Shown in pieces: positions 9,645 to 18,219 of a stretch of DNA of 64,000 nt. The stretch covers positions 1 to 64,000 of the forward strand of contig NZ_FAOZ01000040.1 in assembly GCF_001536285.1 (NCBI RefSeq), written 5' to 3'. The position numbers and the translations under genes are program-made. The notes under the pieces were generated by a model, which saw only the letters and a list, made by a program, of their open reading frames with translations, searched no databases and was not told where the DNA came from. The DNA comes from Parafrankia irregularis. GTDB lineage: Bacteria; Actinomycetota; Actinomycetes; Frankiales; Frankiaceae. Position 1 is the stretch's first letter. Every line of letters begins with the position of its first letter.

Positions 9645-11210
9645 CTACAACGGAATGGAACCGCCGCCACTGGCCGGGCTGTCATGGAGTTCCAGCCGCC
9701 GCGGTGTGGCGTCACGCGGTAGGTCGAACACCATCCTGCCGTGAATGGACGCACCCGGCTCGGCGGTGTTCCAGATCGTCTCGCCGGGCAGGTAGTAGCG
9801 CGACAGGTAGTCGGCGGTGCGACGAGCCCCGGTGCTGTCGTACACGTACTGGTAGGAATTATCCAGGGCACGGGGCGACGTACCGTTGTTACGGATCGTT
9901 ATGGCGACCAGGCAGAACTGGCCATCCGGGTGGCGGGCCAGGAGCCCGAGGCCGAGTTGTTCGACCTCGCATTCGACGCCGTCGACGGCAAACGACAACG
10001 GGCCGTCCCGGAAGGCGCCGGGGCCAGGTGCGGTACGCGGGCCGGAAAGCGGCATGGCCGAGGAGTCCGCCGGTACGGCCGGGGACGCCACCGACGCCAC
10101 CGACGCGGCCGGGGTGGCCGGGGATTCCACCGGCGTCGCCGCAGGAGTGGCCGGCTCAGCCGACGTCCCGTCATCACGGTTCGCCGCCAGCCTGATCGCG
10201 GTGAGGGCCACCATGACCAGCACCAGGCTGGCGGTCAGCGGAACGCGGCCACGCCCCCGGAGCCGCCACCGCGCATGCGCGGACCGGTCCGCGGACCGGT
10301 CCGGCGAGGGCGCGAGCTCCGCGGTGAGCCCGAGCAGGCGGACAGCCGGATCGGTGGGGTGCTCCCCCGGCCGGCGCTCGACCAGACGCAGGAGCAGGTC
10401 CCGGGCATCAGGCCGGCCGGCCGCGTCTTTCGTCAACGCATCGCGGACGAGATCCACCACCTGCCCGGGCAGGCCGGTCAGGTCCGGTTCGGCGGCGGTG
10501 ATCCGGTGGGAAAGCTCGACATCCGGGCCGTCCCCGAAAGGGTGCCGCCCGGTGCCCGCATAGGCGACAAGAATGCCCCAGGCAAACACGTCAGCCGCCG
10601 CCCCGATCGGCTGACCGTTGATCTGCTCGGGTGCCATCCATCCCGCCGAGCCGAACCCCCAGGCCGTCGGCTTACCGGCGCCGTCCAGGGCACGGGCGAT
10701 ACCGAAGTCAATGACCCGCGGACCGGTCAGTGAGAGGATCACATTGCTGGGTTTGAGATCCCGGTGGATCAGCCCGGCATGGTGAATCGCGGTCAACGCC
10801 GTCGCGACCCCGACTGCCAGCCCGGTAAGAGTCGACGAGTCGAGCGGCCCCCCGTCGGCGACAGCGTTGTCCAGCCGGGGGCCGCCGATGAACTCCGTCA
10901 CCAGGTACGGCGCGAACGCCTCCGGGTCGGCGTCGAGAACTTCGGCGGTGCAGAACGAGGCGACGCTGCGAGCCGCCTCGACCTCCCACCGGAACCGCCT
11001 GCGGAACTCCTGGTCCCTCACCCGATCCGACCTGATCACCTTGACCGCGACCGGCCTCCCCTGCTGGTCGCGCGCGTAGTAGACGGCACCCATCCCACCC
11101 ACGCCCAACCGGCTCATCAGCACATACGGGCCGATGACGGTCGGCTCGTGCGGAAGCAGGGGTTCACCCGGGACGGACACACCGCGCGCAGTCTCCACCG
11201 CTACCTTCAT
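9645..11210 (-). CDS. Membrane Ser/Thr protein kinase with extracellular DUF4352-like domain
   Basis: Hanks-type kinase. The glycine loop is LGVGGMGAVY, the lysine is in VAVKVI, the catalytic loop IHRDLKPSN has Asp151 (from ATG 11210), and DFGIA follows. After about residue 270 comes a Pro/Ala/Arg linker, one membrane segment (VPLTASLVLVMVALTAI), a Thr/Pro/Ala-rich spacer, and a beta-rich outside domain that starts near PLSFAVDGVECEV with VAITIRNNGTSPRALD and YLPGETIWNTAEPGASIHGRMVFDLP; this matches the DUF4352 style. So it probably senses something outside and phosphorylates inner targets. A GTG at 11231 would add 7 residues; neither start has a clear Shine-Dalgarno. Confidence 0.9.
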   Translation of the reverse strand: MKVAVETARGVSVPGEPLLPHEPTVIGPYVLMSRLGVGGMGAVYYARDQQGRPVAVKVIRSDRVRDQEFRRRFRWEVEAARSVASFCTAEVLDADPEAFAPYLVTEFIGGPRLDNAVADGGPLDSSTLTGLAVGVATALTAIHHAGLIHRDLKPSNVILSLTGPRVIDFGIARALDGAGKPTAWGFGSAGWMAPEQINGQPIGAAADVFAWGILVAYAGTGRHPFGDGPDVELSHRITAAEPDLTGLPGQVVDLVRDALTKDAAGRPDARDLLLRLVERRPGEHPTDPAVRLLGLTAELAPSPDRSADRSAHARWRLRGRGRVPLTASLVLVMVALTAIRLAANRDDGTSAEPATPAATPVESPATPAASVASVASPAVPADSSAMPLSGPRTAPGPGAFRDGPLSFAVDGVECEVEQLGLGLLARHPDGQFCLVAITIRNNGTSPRALDNSYQYVYDSTGARRTADYLSRYYLPGETIWNTAEPGASIHGRMVFDLPRDATPRRLELHDSPASGGGSIPL

Positions 11211-11364
11211 CCGAGCCGGGGCCGGCCGCACATTCTGATCTGGTCGACGGCCGTGCCCGGGCGTCTATGCACCCCCGCGCAATACTGCCCCGGCCGGGCC
11301 GCTCCGTCATCGTCCATCCGCAGGCAGTACCGGCTACATATGACGCAGTACTTTTCCGGCCGTC

Positions 11365-11382
11365 GTACTCCAACCGGAGTAC
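11365..11382. promoter_or_regulatory. Inverted repeat in the gap between the oxidoreductase 3' end and the kinase 5' end
   Basis: GTACTCC-AACC-GGAGTAC, perfect 7-bp arms, about 155 bp upstream of the kinase start. The gap 11211-11514 holds no gene. The repeat may be an operator for the kinase gene; it follows CGCAGTAC, which resembles half of the arm. Function inferred only. Confidence 0.35.
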
Positions 11383-11514
11383 CTGCCGCGGCTCCGGCTC
11401 CGGCTCCGCAGCGGCCGGCTGGCCGGCTGGCCGCCGGCGCCCTGACCGCCCCCGGACACCGGCAACCGCCGGCCTGCCGCTCGGCCTACAGGCAGCCGTA
11501 TGACCACTGTGTCG

Positions 11515-12549
11515 TCAGGCGTTGTCGGCTGGGTAGTGCACCCCGATCCGGGCTCGCGCAGTGTCGAGGGTTCGCATGATCGAGACGGTTTCGTCCAGCG
11601 GCATGATGTCGCTTTCGAGGTGCCCCGACCGCAGCCGTTCGTGGACGTGGCGGGCCTGGTGGTGCAGGCCGCCACCGGCCGTCTCGTCCCCGTCGCCATC
11701 GCCGTCCCGGGCGGCCGGCAGGTGCAGGCGCTCGACGGCACCCGCCCGTTGCACGACGAGTTCGTCGGGGCAGTGCATGAAGGCGGGCAGCTCGATGCTT
11801 CCGGCCGTGCCGGTGACCCGGCCGGCGCACGCCAGACTGGCCCGCAGAGACGCCTTGGCAACGGCGAACGCGCCACTGTCGTAGGCGCCACTGTCGTAGG
11901 AGGTCAGGACGGCCAGGTGCTCATCGACTCCGGTCTCGCCGAGCTGCCCGAACGCCGCCACCCGGCTCGGCTCACCGAGCAGCATGCTGGCCAGCGACAC
12001 CGGGTAGACGCCGAGGTCCAGCAGTGCGCCACCGCCCAGGGCCGGGTCGAACAGCCGGTGGGTGGGTGTCATCGGCACCCGGAACCCGAAGTCGCCCTCG
12101 ACCGAGAGCACGGTGCCGATCTCGCCGGCCGTGACCAGCTCGCGCAGCCTGACGTAGGCGGGCAGGAAGCGGCTCCACATCGCCTCCATCAGAAACCGGC
12201 CCTGCGCTCGGGCCGCCGCCACCATTTCGGCGGCCTGGCCGGCGTTCAGCGCGAACGGCTTCTCGCACAGCACGCCGTGGCCGGATTCCAGGAAAAGCAG
12301 GGTGTGCTCGTGGTGGTGCGAGTGGGGGGAGGCGACGTAGACGATGTCGATGTCGTCGTCGGCGGCCAGGCTCTCGTATGAGCCGTACCTGCGGTTCGGC
12401 GCGATGCCGTGGTTCTCGCCGAACTCGTCGGCGGTCGCCCGGTTGCGGGAGCCGACGGCCACCAGTTCGGCTTCCGGAAGGCGGCCCAGCGCGTCGGCGA
12501 AGCCCCTGGCGATCGCTCCGGTCCCCGCGATTCCCCAGCGTAAGGCCAT
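11515..12549 (-). CDS. Gfo/Idh/MocA family oxidoreductase
   Basis: 344 residues. The N-terminal Rossmann fold has WGIAGTGAIARGFA; VYVASPHSHH and the catalytic-type motif CEKPFALN follow, then the alpha/beta C-terminal domain with GGGALLDLGVYPVSLA. The family oxidises sugars, sugar acids or inositols with NAD(P). ATG 12549 chosen: an upstream in-frame start would add a Pro/Arg stretch without homology and would move toward the operators. Divergent from the LacI gene with two palindromic operators in between, so expression is probably sugar-controlled by that regulator. Confidence 0.9.
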   Translation of the reverse strand: MALRWGIAGTGAIARGFADALGRLPEAELVAVGSRNRATADEFGENHGIAPNRRYGSYESLAADDDIDIVYVASPHSHHHEHTLLFLESGHGVLCEKPFALNAGQAAEMVAAARAQGRFLMEAMWSRFLPAYVRLRELVTAGEIGTVLSVEGDFGFRVPMTPTHRLFDPALGGGALLDLGVYPVSLASMLLGEPSRVAAFGQLGETGVDEHLAVLTSYDSGAYDSGAFAVAKASLRASLACAGRVTGTAGSIELPAFMHCPDELVVQRAGAVERLHLPAARDGDGDGDETAGGGLHHQARHVHERLRSGHLESDIMPLDETVSIMRTLDTARARIGVHYPADNA

Positions 12550-12656
12550 GTGTACCCCGTTCTCCGAAGGATGCCGCGGGCGGGTGCCGCCCGTTCCTCT
12601 CACGATCGGGGTAGGTCGGCCCGGCGGGCGGTGTCACGCAGCATTTGCACCCGGAG

Positions 12657-12670
12657 GTTACACGTGTAAC
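12657..12670. promoter_or_regulatory. LacI-type operator, copy 1
   Basis: Perfect 14-bp palindrome GTTACACGTGTAAC with the central CpG-type core usual for LacI-family sites. It lies in the divergent region between the Gfo/Idh/MocA gene (start 12549) and the LacI gene, and copy 2 is centred exactly 30 bp away. Confidence 0.8.
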
Positions 12671-12686
12671 ATGACCCTCGCCGCGA

Positions 12687-12700
12687 GTTACACGTGTAAC
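12687..12700. promoter_or_regulatory. LacI-type operator, copy 2
   Basis: Identical GTTACACGTGTAAC palindrome, 30 bp centre-to-centre from copy 1, which is nearly three helical turns, so two repressor dimers could bind on the same face. Position suggests control of both divergent genes, including autoregulation of the LacI gene. Confidence 0.8.
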
Positions 12701-12753
12701 TTGATCACACAGTCGAACGGGTGTGCCGCGGGCAGAGGATGGGTGATCGCACG

Positions 12754-13815
12754 ATGCCGGTAGATGGTCGACGGGGCGAGGAGCTGTCGAGGCTGCCCGC
12801 GGCGCCGGGGCCGGGGCCGGGGCCGTCCAGGCCCACCAGCGCCGACGTGGCACGGCACGCCGGTGTGTCACGGGCGACGGTCTCCCACGTCCTCAACGGC
12901 ACCGACCATCCGGTCAGCGAACAGACCCGACAGCGGGTCCTGGCAGCGGCGCGGGACCTGCAGTACGCGCCGAACGCGTCCGCGCGGGCGCTGCGCGCCG
13001 GGCGCAGCAACATCGTCCTGGTGCCCATGCTGCGGTCCGCGACCGTGCCTGGTGCGGACCGGTTCCTCGAGAGCCTCGACCGGGAGCTGGCCGCTCGCGA
13101 CCTGGTCCTGCTGATGCACGGCGACCGCACCACCAGCGGGGTGCGGGGGGCCCAGGCCTGGGCCGAGCTTCGCCCCGCCGCCGTGTACGTCAACGTGTCC
13201 CGCGGTACCCCGGCCGCCGTGGAACTGCTGCGCCGGGCGGGCGTGCAGGCAGTCCTGCTCACAGGTGCCCCGCGGGTGGACTACGCGCCCACCGTGCCGC
13301 TCGATCCCGCCGCGGTGGCCCGCCTCGCGACCCGGCACCTGCTCGCACGGGGCTGTCGGCGCCTCGCCTGTCTGGTGCCCAGCGGGCCGCTGGCGGAGCT
13401 GCCCACGCAGCGTTACGAGGCGGTCATGGAGGTGGCGGCGGCCGACGGCGTGCCCGTCGAGCGGGTGGACTGCGAGCTCTCCTCGGACAGCATCGCGCCG
13501 GTGGTGGACCGATGGCGCGACCCCGCGCAGCGGCCGGACGCGGTGTACACCAACAGCGACCCGTTCGCCATCCTGCTCATCGACAAACTGCGCGCCGCGG
13601 GCATCGAGGTTCCCCGCGACATCGCGGTGGTCGGTTCGGGTGACCATCCGCTGGGCGCCGCGCTGCGGCCCGCGATCACCACCGCCACCTTCGACGTCCC
13701 GGCGATAGCGCGGGTGGTCGCCTCCTCGATCCGGCGGCTCCTCGACGGAGCGGACCTGGATCCGGGCCTGGAGGCCGCTCTGCGACCACACCTGATTGTC
13801 AGGGAGTCCGGGTGA
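12754..13815 (+). CDS. LacI family transcriptional regulator
   Basis: The helix-turn-helix TSADVARHAGVSRATVSHVLNG is near the N terminus, then the hinge YAPNASARALRAGRSN and a periplasmic-binding-protein-like effector domain ending with ITTATFDVPAIARVVASSI. About 350 residues. ATG 12754 is preferred because GGTGA sits 8 bases upstream; GTG 12721 and ATG 12739 in the same frame are possible and add only unstructured residues. A Pro/Gly-rich stretch (PAAPGPGPGPSRP) lies before the HTH, unusual but common in high-GC homologues. Probably binds the two GTTACACGTGTAAC boxes and responds to a sugar handled by the divergent oxidoreductase. Confidence 0.9.
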   Translation: MPVDGRRGEELSRLPAAPGPGPGPSRPTSADVARHAGVSRATVSHVLNGTDHPVSEQTRQRVLAAARDLQYAPNASARALRAGRSNIVLVPMLRSATVPGADRFLESLDRELAARDLVLLMHGDRTTSGVRGAQAWAELRPAAVYVNVSRGTPAAVELLRRAGVQAVLLTGAPRVDYAPTVPLDPAAVARLATRHLLARGCRRLACLVPSGPLAELPTQRYEAVMEVAAADGVPVERVDCELSSDSIAPVVDRWRDPAQRPDAVYTNSDPFAILLIDKLRAAGIEVPRDIAVVGSGDHPLGAALRPAITTATFDVPAIARVVASSIRRLLDGADLDPGLEAALRPHLIVRESG

Positions 13816-13841
13816 GGACCTTTCCCCGGGAAAGTCCTCAC
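13812..13841 (+). terminator. Hairpin overlapping the LacI stop codon
   Basis: GTGAGGACCTTTCCC pairs with GGGAAAGTCCTCAC with one bulged base; no T tract follows, as is usual in high-GC actinomycetes. It overlaps the stop codon of the LacI gene and stands 36 bp before the P450 start, so it may separate the two transcripts or attenuate read-through. Confidence 0.55.
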
Positions 13842-13876
13842 TTCATCCCGCACCTACGACGAGAGGACTTATCCAC

Positions 13877-15064
13877 ATGACGGACGATCTGTACTGGGAC
13901 CCGTTCGACAAGGAGATCGACGTCGACCCGCACCCGCGGTGGAAGCGGATGCGCGACGAGGCGCCGGTCTATCGCAACGAGAAGTTCGACTTCTACGCCC
14001 TCTCCCGCTTCGCCGACGTCGACGCGGCCCACCTCGATCCGACGACATACAGCTCCAGGTACGGCACCGTCCTCGAACTCATGAAGCCGGAGCCCTGGGA
14101 CACCGGGCAGATAATCTTCATCGACCCGCCCGCGCACACCACCCTGCGCGTGCTGGTCTCCCGGGCCTTCACCCCGCGCCGAGTCGGCGGTCTCGAAGGC
14201 GTCATCCGGGACCTGTGCGCCGAGCTTCTCGACCCGCATATCGGCGGTGGCGGGTTCGACTACGTCCAGGACTTCGCCGCCCAGCTCCCCTCACTGGTCA
14301 TCTCCCAGCTCATCGGCGTCGACCCCGCCGACCGGGAGGACGTCCGAAAGATGATCGACGGGACGTTCTACCTGGACCCGGAGAAGGGCATGTTCAACGA
14401 GACCGCCATGGCGGCCACCGCCCGGTTCCACGGCTACCTGACCGCCCAGCTCGAGGAGCGGGCCAGGAGCCCCCGCGACGACATGATGACCGCGCTCATC
14501 CAGGCGGAGATCGCGGCCGAGGGCGGCACCCGCCGCCTGAGCCTGCGCGAGGCCACGGACTTCACCGCGCTGCTCGTCTCCGCGGGCACCGAGACCGTCG
14601 CCCGTCTGCTCGGCTGGGCCTGCGTGCTGCTGGCCGCCCACCCCGACCAGCGGGCCGACCTGGCCGCCGACCCGGCGCTGCTGCCGGGCGCCGTCGAGGA
14701 GACCCTGCGCCACGAGGCACCGTCTCCCGTCCAGGGGCGCATGGCCACCCGCGACATCGACCTGCACGGCACCCGGATCCCTGCCATGTCGAAGGTTCTG
14801 CTGCTCACCGGCTCCGCCGGGCGGGACGACCGCAAGTACGACGACCCGGACCGCTACGACATCCGCCGCTCGTTCGACAGGCACCTCTCCTTCGGCCGCG
14901 GCGTCCACTTCTGCCTCGGCGCCTCCCTAGCCCGCATGGAGGGACGCATCGCCCTGGAGGAGACCCTGCGCCGTTTCCCGACCTGGGACATAGACCACAA
15001 GAACACGGTTCGCCTACATACCAGCACCGTGCGCGGCTACGAGAAGCTGCCGATCATTCTCTGA
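13877..15064 (+). CDS. Cytochrome P450
   Basis: 395 residues, soluble bacterial class I type. I-helix motif AGTET at residues 236-240, ExxR in EETLRHEAP, and haem-binding loop FGRGVHFCLG with Cys346 as thiolate ligand. N-terminal MTDDLYWDPFDKEIDVDPHPRWKRM fits the CYP family. It needs an external ferredoxin and reductase; neither is encoded next to it. ATG 13877 follows GAGAGGA at about 9 bases. A hairpin separates it from the LacI gene. Substrate unknown. Confidence 0.95.
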   Translation: MTDDLYWDPFDKEIDVDPHPRWKRMRDEAPVYRNEKFDFYALSRFADVDAAHLDPTTYSSRYGTVLELMKPEPWDTGQIIFIDPPAHTTLRVLVSRAFTPRRVGGLEGVIRDLCAELLDPHIGGGGFDYVQDFAAQLPSLVISQLIGVDPADREDVRKMIDGTFYLDPEKGMFNETAMAATARFHGYLTAQLEERARSPRDDMMTALIQAEIAAEGGTRRLSLREATDFTALLVSAGTETVARLLGWACVLLAAHPDQRADLAADPALLPGAVEETLRHEAPSPVQGRMATRDIDLHGTRIPAMSKVLLLTGSAGRDDRKYDDPDRYDIRRSFDRHLSFGRGVHFCLGASLARMEGRIALEETLRRFPTWDIDHKNTVRLHTSTVRGYEKLPIIL

Positions 15065-15093
15065 TCGGCAGCCTCCACGCCGCACAGTTCACC

Positions 15094-15129
15094 CCAGCCC
15101 CAGCCCCGGCCCCGGCCCCGGCCCCGGCC
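15094..15129. repeat. Hexanucleotide microsatellite between convergent genes
   Basis: Six tandem hexamers, two CCAGCC then four CCGGCC, in the 80-bp gap between the P450 stop and the convergent MFS stop. A slippage-prone tract; no function suggested. Confidence 0.85.
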
Positions 15130-15144
15130 CACGTCACCTGACGA

Positions 15145-16464
15145 TCACGCCGGTGTTGTCCGCGTCGCCCAGAGCAGGGCGACGAGTGCGAGTGCCATCC
15201 AGGCCGTGAGGTAGCCGAACGCGAGCGCGGGCGAGGCCACGGTGTACAGGAGCCCCGCGACGACGCTGGCGGCGGTGTTGCCGACCGCCTGCACGGTGGC
15301 GAGCAGTCCGAACGCCGACCCACGGATCTCCTCGGGAGCGAACGCGGCGACCGCCGCGTGCTCCGCGGTCTCCGCGCACCCGATCCCGAAACCCGCCAGG
15401 ACGAACCCGACCCCCAGCAGCCAGACCTGCGGCCCGGCCGCGGCGAACAGCAGGTAGGAGGCCAGAAACGCGGCGACGCCGGCGACGGTGACCAGCAGTG
15501 GCCCGCGCCGGCCGAGCCGGTCGGAGATGCCTCCGGCTGGGAACGACGCGGCTGTGGCGGCGATGTTGTAGGCGATGTACAGGCCGATCGCGATCTGGGT
15601 GGCGGTGCCGGTGCCGTGCCCGGGGGCCAGCAGATCCGTGGCCCGCAGGATCAGCAGGGCGGCGGCCGCATTGCCGACCTCGAACGCGGTGAAGCCGGTC
15701 AGCACCCGGCCGAGCTGGCCGCGCAGCACCGGACGGACCTGAAAGCGCAGGCGGCGGCGTTCACCGGCCCGGGGCACCTTCGCCTGCCGGATCGCGTAGC
15801 CAACCGCGACCGCGGCCAGCAGCCCTGGGATCACCGACAGCAGCATCGCGGTACGCACGCCGACCAGCGACACCAGGCCGAGTGCGAGCAGCGGGCCCAC
15901 GATCGCGCCGAGATTGTCCATGGTCCGCTCGAAACCGTAGGCCCGGCCGTAGGCGGCGGCGGGCACGACGTCGGCGAGCAGCGCGTTGCGGGCCGGGACC
16001 CGCAGCCCCCGGGCCGCCCACGCCGCCCCGCGCAGGACCCCGGCCTGCGCGGTCGAGGTGGTCGCCCCGATCAGGGCGGCGAGCGCGGCGGTGGTGGTGT
16101 AGCCGCCGATCGCGACCGTCCGGCGCCGGCGGGGGTCGTCGGCCAGGGCGCCGCCGACGAACCGGCCCGCACCGGCCAACCCGTCCGAAATGCCCTCGAT
16201 CGCGCCCAGCGCGGCGGCCGGGGCGCCCAGGGTCACGGTGACGAAACCGGCCATCAGCGCGGTCGGCACCTCGTGCCCGACATCGGCGAGGAAACTCGCC
16301 GTCCCGATTCCCCCGACCCCGGGGGTGAGCCACAGCCGCCCGGACGGCTCCCGCGCCGGGTCAGTCGTCGCCTCCGACGTCTCCCCGGCCGCGGTTCCGC
16401 TCCTGGCCTCACTGCACTCGGCCTCACCGCTCTCGGCCTCACTGTTCGCCGTCTCGCTGCGCAC
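15145..16464 (-). CDS. MFS transporter
   Basis: About 439 residues, 12 hydrophobic segments. Loop 2-3 carries GRFVGGALADDPRRRRTVAIGG (A-motif-like G..adDprRRR) and loop 8-9 SFPAGGISDRLGRRGPLL (second A-motif). The start is uncertain: I use GTG 16464, which puts an acidic Ser/Glu/Ala-rich tail of about 40 residues before WLTPGVGGIGTASFLADVGHE. The longer frame reaching 16953 runs through the neighbouring regulator gene and is rejected. It lies 118 bp behind a GntR/PBP-type regulator on the same strand, which may control it. Substrate unknown. Confidence 0.85.
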   Translation of the reverse strand: MRSETANSEAESGEAECSEARSGTAAGETSEATTDPAREPSGRLWLTPGVGGIGTASFLADVGHEVPTALMAGFVTVTLGAPAAALGAIEGISDGLAGAGRFVGGALADDPRRRRTVAIGGYTTTAALAALIGATTSTAQAGVLRGAAWAARGLRVPARNALLADVVPAAAYGRAYGFERTMDNLGAIVGPLLALGLVSLVGVRTAMLLSVIPGLLAAVAVGYAIRQAKVPRAGERRRLRFQVRPVLRGQLGRVLTGFTAFEVGNAAAALLILRATDLLAPGHGTGTATQIAIGLYIAYNIAATAASFPAGGISDRLGRRGPLLVTVAGVAAFLASYLLFAAAGPQVWLLGVGFVLAGFGIGCAETAEHAAVAAFAPEEIRGSAFGLLATVQAVGNTAASVVAGLLYTVASPALAFGYLTAWMALALVALLWATRTTPA

Positions 16465-16525
16465 ATACGGAAGAAAACAGCTTTCCTCGCCGAAAATGCA
16501 GTCTGTTCCCGGTCGCCCTACCCGC

Positions 16526-16541
16526 TTACAATGATCTTTGT
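16526..16541. promoter_or_regulatory. Near-palindrome upstream of the MFS gene
   Basis: TACAATGATCTTTGTA is self-complementary at 14 of 16 positions around a GATC centre and is markedly AT-rich for this genome. It lies 62 bp upstream of the assumed MFS start, between the GntR/PBP regulator and the MFS gene, so it is a candidate operator. Confidence 0.4.
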
Positions 16542-16582
16542 ACCGGTCTGTGCCAACACTGCCCGCACCAACGACAGCAGGG

Positions 16583-17518
16583 CTATTCCGCCGACGGCCG
16601 GTCCACGTCCACCGGTCGGACCATGCCGGTGCGGGTGAGGTCATAGCCGCCGAGTGCCGTGATCGCCTGATGCAGGGCGGGGTCCCGCAATGCGTCGAGC
16701 AGCGGCCGGGCGGCGCCCAACGACTCACGTCCGAGCGCGATCTCGTACGGCTCCCACCGCAGCGGCACGAACTCCAGCCCCAGATCCGCGAGCCCCGCCC
16801 GCACGCCCAGCCCCACGTCGGCGATGCCCAGCGCGACCGCGAACGCGACCTCCATATGCGAGGGAAGCACCGGTCCGGCGACAGCGTCCGGGGCGATCCC
16901 CTCGGCGAGCAGCAGCTGATCAAGCAGTACTCGGGTGCCCGCTCCGAGCTCACGCCGAGCGACCTGGAGACCGCCGATTCCGGCGGCCGAGGCGAGCCCG
17001 CGTGGATTGCCGGCCGGGACGATCAACCCCTGCTCACGCCGCCACAGGTGGATCAGGTGCGGGTCGTCGCGGGCCAACACGGCCCGAACGAACGCCTCGT
17101 TGTACACGCCGTCGCGATGACACAGGTGGATCACCGCACCGTCGGCTTCACCACGGATGACAGCGCGCAGACCAGGGAAACTGCCCCGCGCACCGACCGG
17201 CGTCACGGCCGGGCCGAGGCGACCGAGCAGAACACCCAACGCGGGATCGTCGCTGCCGGCGAGCCGGAACACCCTCCCGGGCTCCAACAGCCGCGCCGCC
17301 GCGATCACGCCCTCCGCCGCGACCCGGGCCCGCCGCCGATCCGCGATCGTGATCACCGCACCGTCGGCCAGATACCGGTACGCCCGCACGACCGTCGACG
17401 AGGTCGTCCCCAGAACCCGGGCGTACTCCCGCACCCCGGGCAGCTCCGTCTGCGCGGCCAGTTCTCCGGACCGCACACGACACGCCAGTTCATGAGCGAT
17501 CTCCACATAACGGGCCAT
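16583..17518 (-). CDS. GntR-type HTH regulator fused to a substrate-binding (PBP-like) domain
   Basis: 311 residues. N-terminal winged HTH of GntR type: MARYVEIAHELACRVRSGEL, LPGVREYARVLGTTSSTVVRAYRYLADGAV. The rest resembles the PBP-like domain found C-terminal to HTHs in one-component regulators that sense molybdate-like or other small ligands: AGSDDPALGVLLGRL, VIHLCHRDGVYNEAFV, GNPRGL, SHMEVAFAVALGIADVGLGV. ATG 17518 is used because a longer frame (to 17614) adds an unconserved stretch. Probably regulates the MFS gene downstream. Ligand unknown. Confidence 0.8.
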   Translation of the reverse strand: MARYVEIAHELACRVRSGELAAQTELPGVREYARVLGTTSSTVVRAYRYLADGAVITIADRRRARVAAEGVIAAARLLEPGRVFRLAGSDDPALGVLLGRLGPAVTPVGARGSFPGLRAVIRGEADGAVIHLCHRDGVYNEAFVRAVLARDDPHLIHLWRREQGLIVPAGNPRGLASAAGIGGLQVARRELGAGTRVLLDQLLLAEGIAPDAVAGPVLPSHMEVAFAVALGIADVGLGVRAGLADLGLEFVPLRWEPYEIALGRESLGAARPLLDALRDPALHQAITALGGYDLTRTGMVRPVDVDRPSAE

Positions 17519-17590
17519 GGCCGCCGACTGTAGGGCCACCAGCCGAATCGTGGGGAGAAACGAGCGCACTCGGGCCCTGATCTTCCCGGC

Positions 17591-17659
17591 TTGGTCACCA
17601 ACCTGGGCGGGCACGACCTCGTCCCGCTCGACGCCGCCTTCGGCCGCATCGACGACACC
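17591..17659 (+). pseudogene. Possible scrap of a transketolase-like / pyruvate dehydrogenase E1 gene
   Basis: Twenty-three codons on the plus strand read LVTNLGGHDLVPLDAAFGR then IDDT, close to the TNLGGHD motif I recall in homodimeric dehydrogenase E1 / transketolase-like proteins. Nothing matching follows or precedes. It sits in the gap between the divergently placed regulators. Short, so chance likeness cannot be excluded. Confidence 0.35.
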
Positions 17660-17722
17660 CTCGCCGGCGGACCGGTGGGCGCCGTTCCCCGCGTGGAGCG
17701 CGTCGGCGAGAGCCGCGCGGCG

Positions 17723-18112
17723 TCACCCGGCGCGGTCGAGGCGGATGACGCCGTCGTACGCCTCGCGGGCATCGAGGAGCTGGTCCCAGTGCTCGGCGAC
17801 CCAGGCGCAGGCAACCGTCATCGGCTCCAGCATGCTGCGGCCCAGCGCGGTCAGCTCGTACTCGACATGGGCGTTGGCCCTGGCATCCAGGACGGTGCGG
17901 GTGATCAGGCCGTCCCGTTCGAGGGAACGCAGCGACTGGGTGAGCACCTTGGGAGTGACCCGGCTAAGTGGCACGCGCAGCTCGGAGAACCGGCGCGGCC
18001 CGTCTTCAAGGCAGCGGATGATGAGGGCCGCCCACTTGTCGCCGAAGCGGATCGGGTTGAGCGAGGACGGGCACAGCTCGTCGAACATGTCGGCGGGCAG
18101 AGGCTCCCTCAC
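17723..18112 (-). CDS. HxlR family winged-helix transcriptional regulator
   Basis: About 129 residues. The family pattern is clear: CPSSLNPIRFGDKWAALIIRCLEDGPRRFSELRVPLSRVTPKVLTQSLRSLERDGLITRT then VEYELTALGRSM. The usual conserved Cys before the first helix is present (ELCPSS). The start is placed at GTG 18112; a TTG at 18133 would begin upstream of and close to the probable operator, and an ATG at 18088 is also possible. Divergent from an NAD(P)-binding protein gene, the common arrangement for HxlR sensors of reactive electrophiles or quinones. Confidence 0.85.
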   Translation of the reverse strand: MREPLPADMFDELCPSSLNPIRFGDKWAALIIRCLEDGPRRFSELRVPLSRVTPKVLTQSLRSLERDGLITRTVLDARANAHVEYELTALGRSMLEPMTVACAWVAEHWDQLLDAREAYDGVIRLDRAG

Positions 18113-18135
18113 AGCCTCACGATAGCCAGACAACC

Positions 18136-18153
18136 GGTATCCCCGCGGTAACC
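18136..18153. promoter_or_regulatory. Candidate HxlR operator
   Basis: GGTATCC-CCGC-GGTAACC, an imperfect dyad in the divergent gap between the HxlR gene and the NAD(P)-binding gene. GTATC...GGTAAC-like dyads are frequent next to actinobacterial HxlR genes as far as I recall; this is inference. Confidence 0.45.
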
Positions 18154-18219
18154 GTCGTCCTCGCTAGCGTCCGCGCAACGGCCGGCGCAAGGGCGCCGGT
18201 TCCCGAGAGAGGGGTTGCC

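Noticed and set aside
16465-16953. N-terminal extension making the MFS protein 602 residues
   Set aside because: It overlaps the GntR/PBP regulator gene in another frame and has no homology; start moved to 16464.
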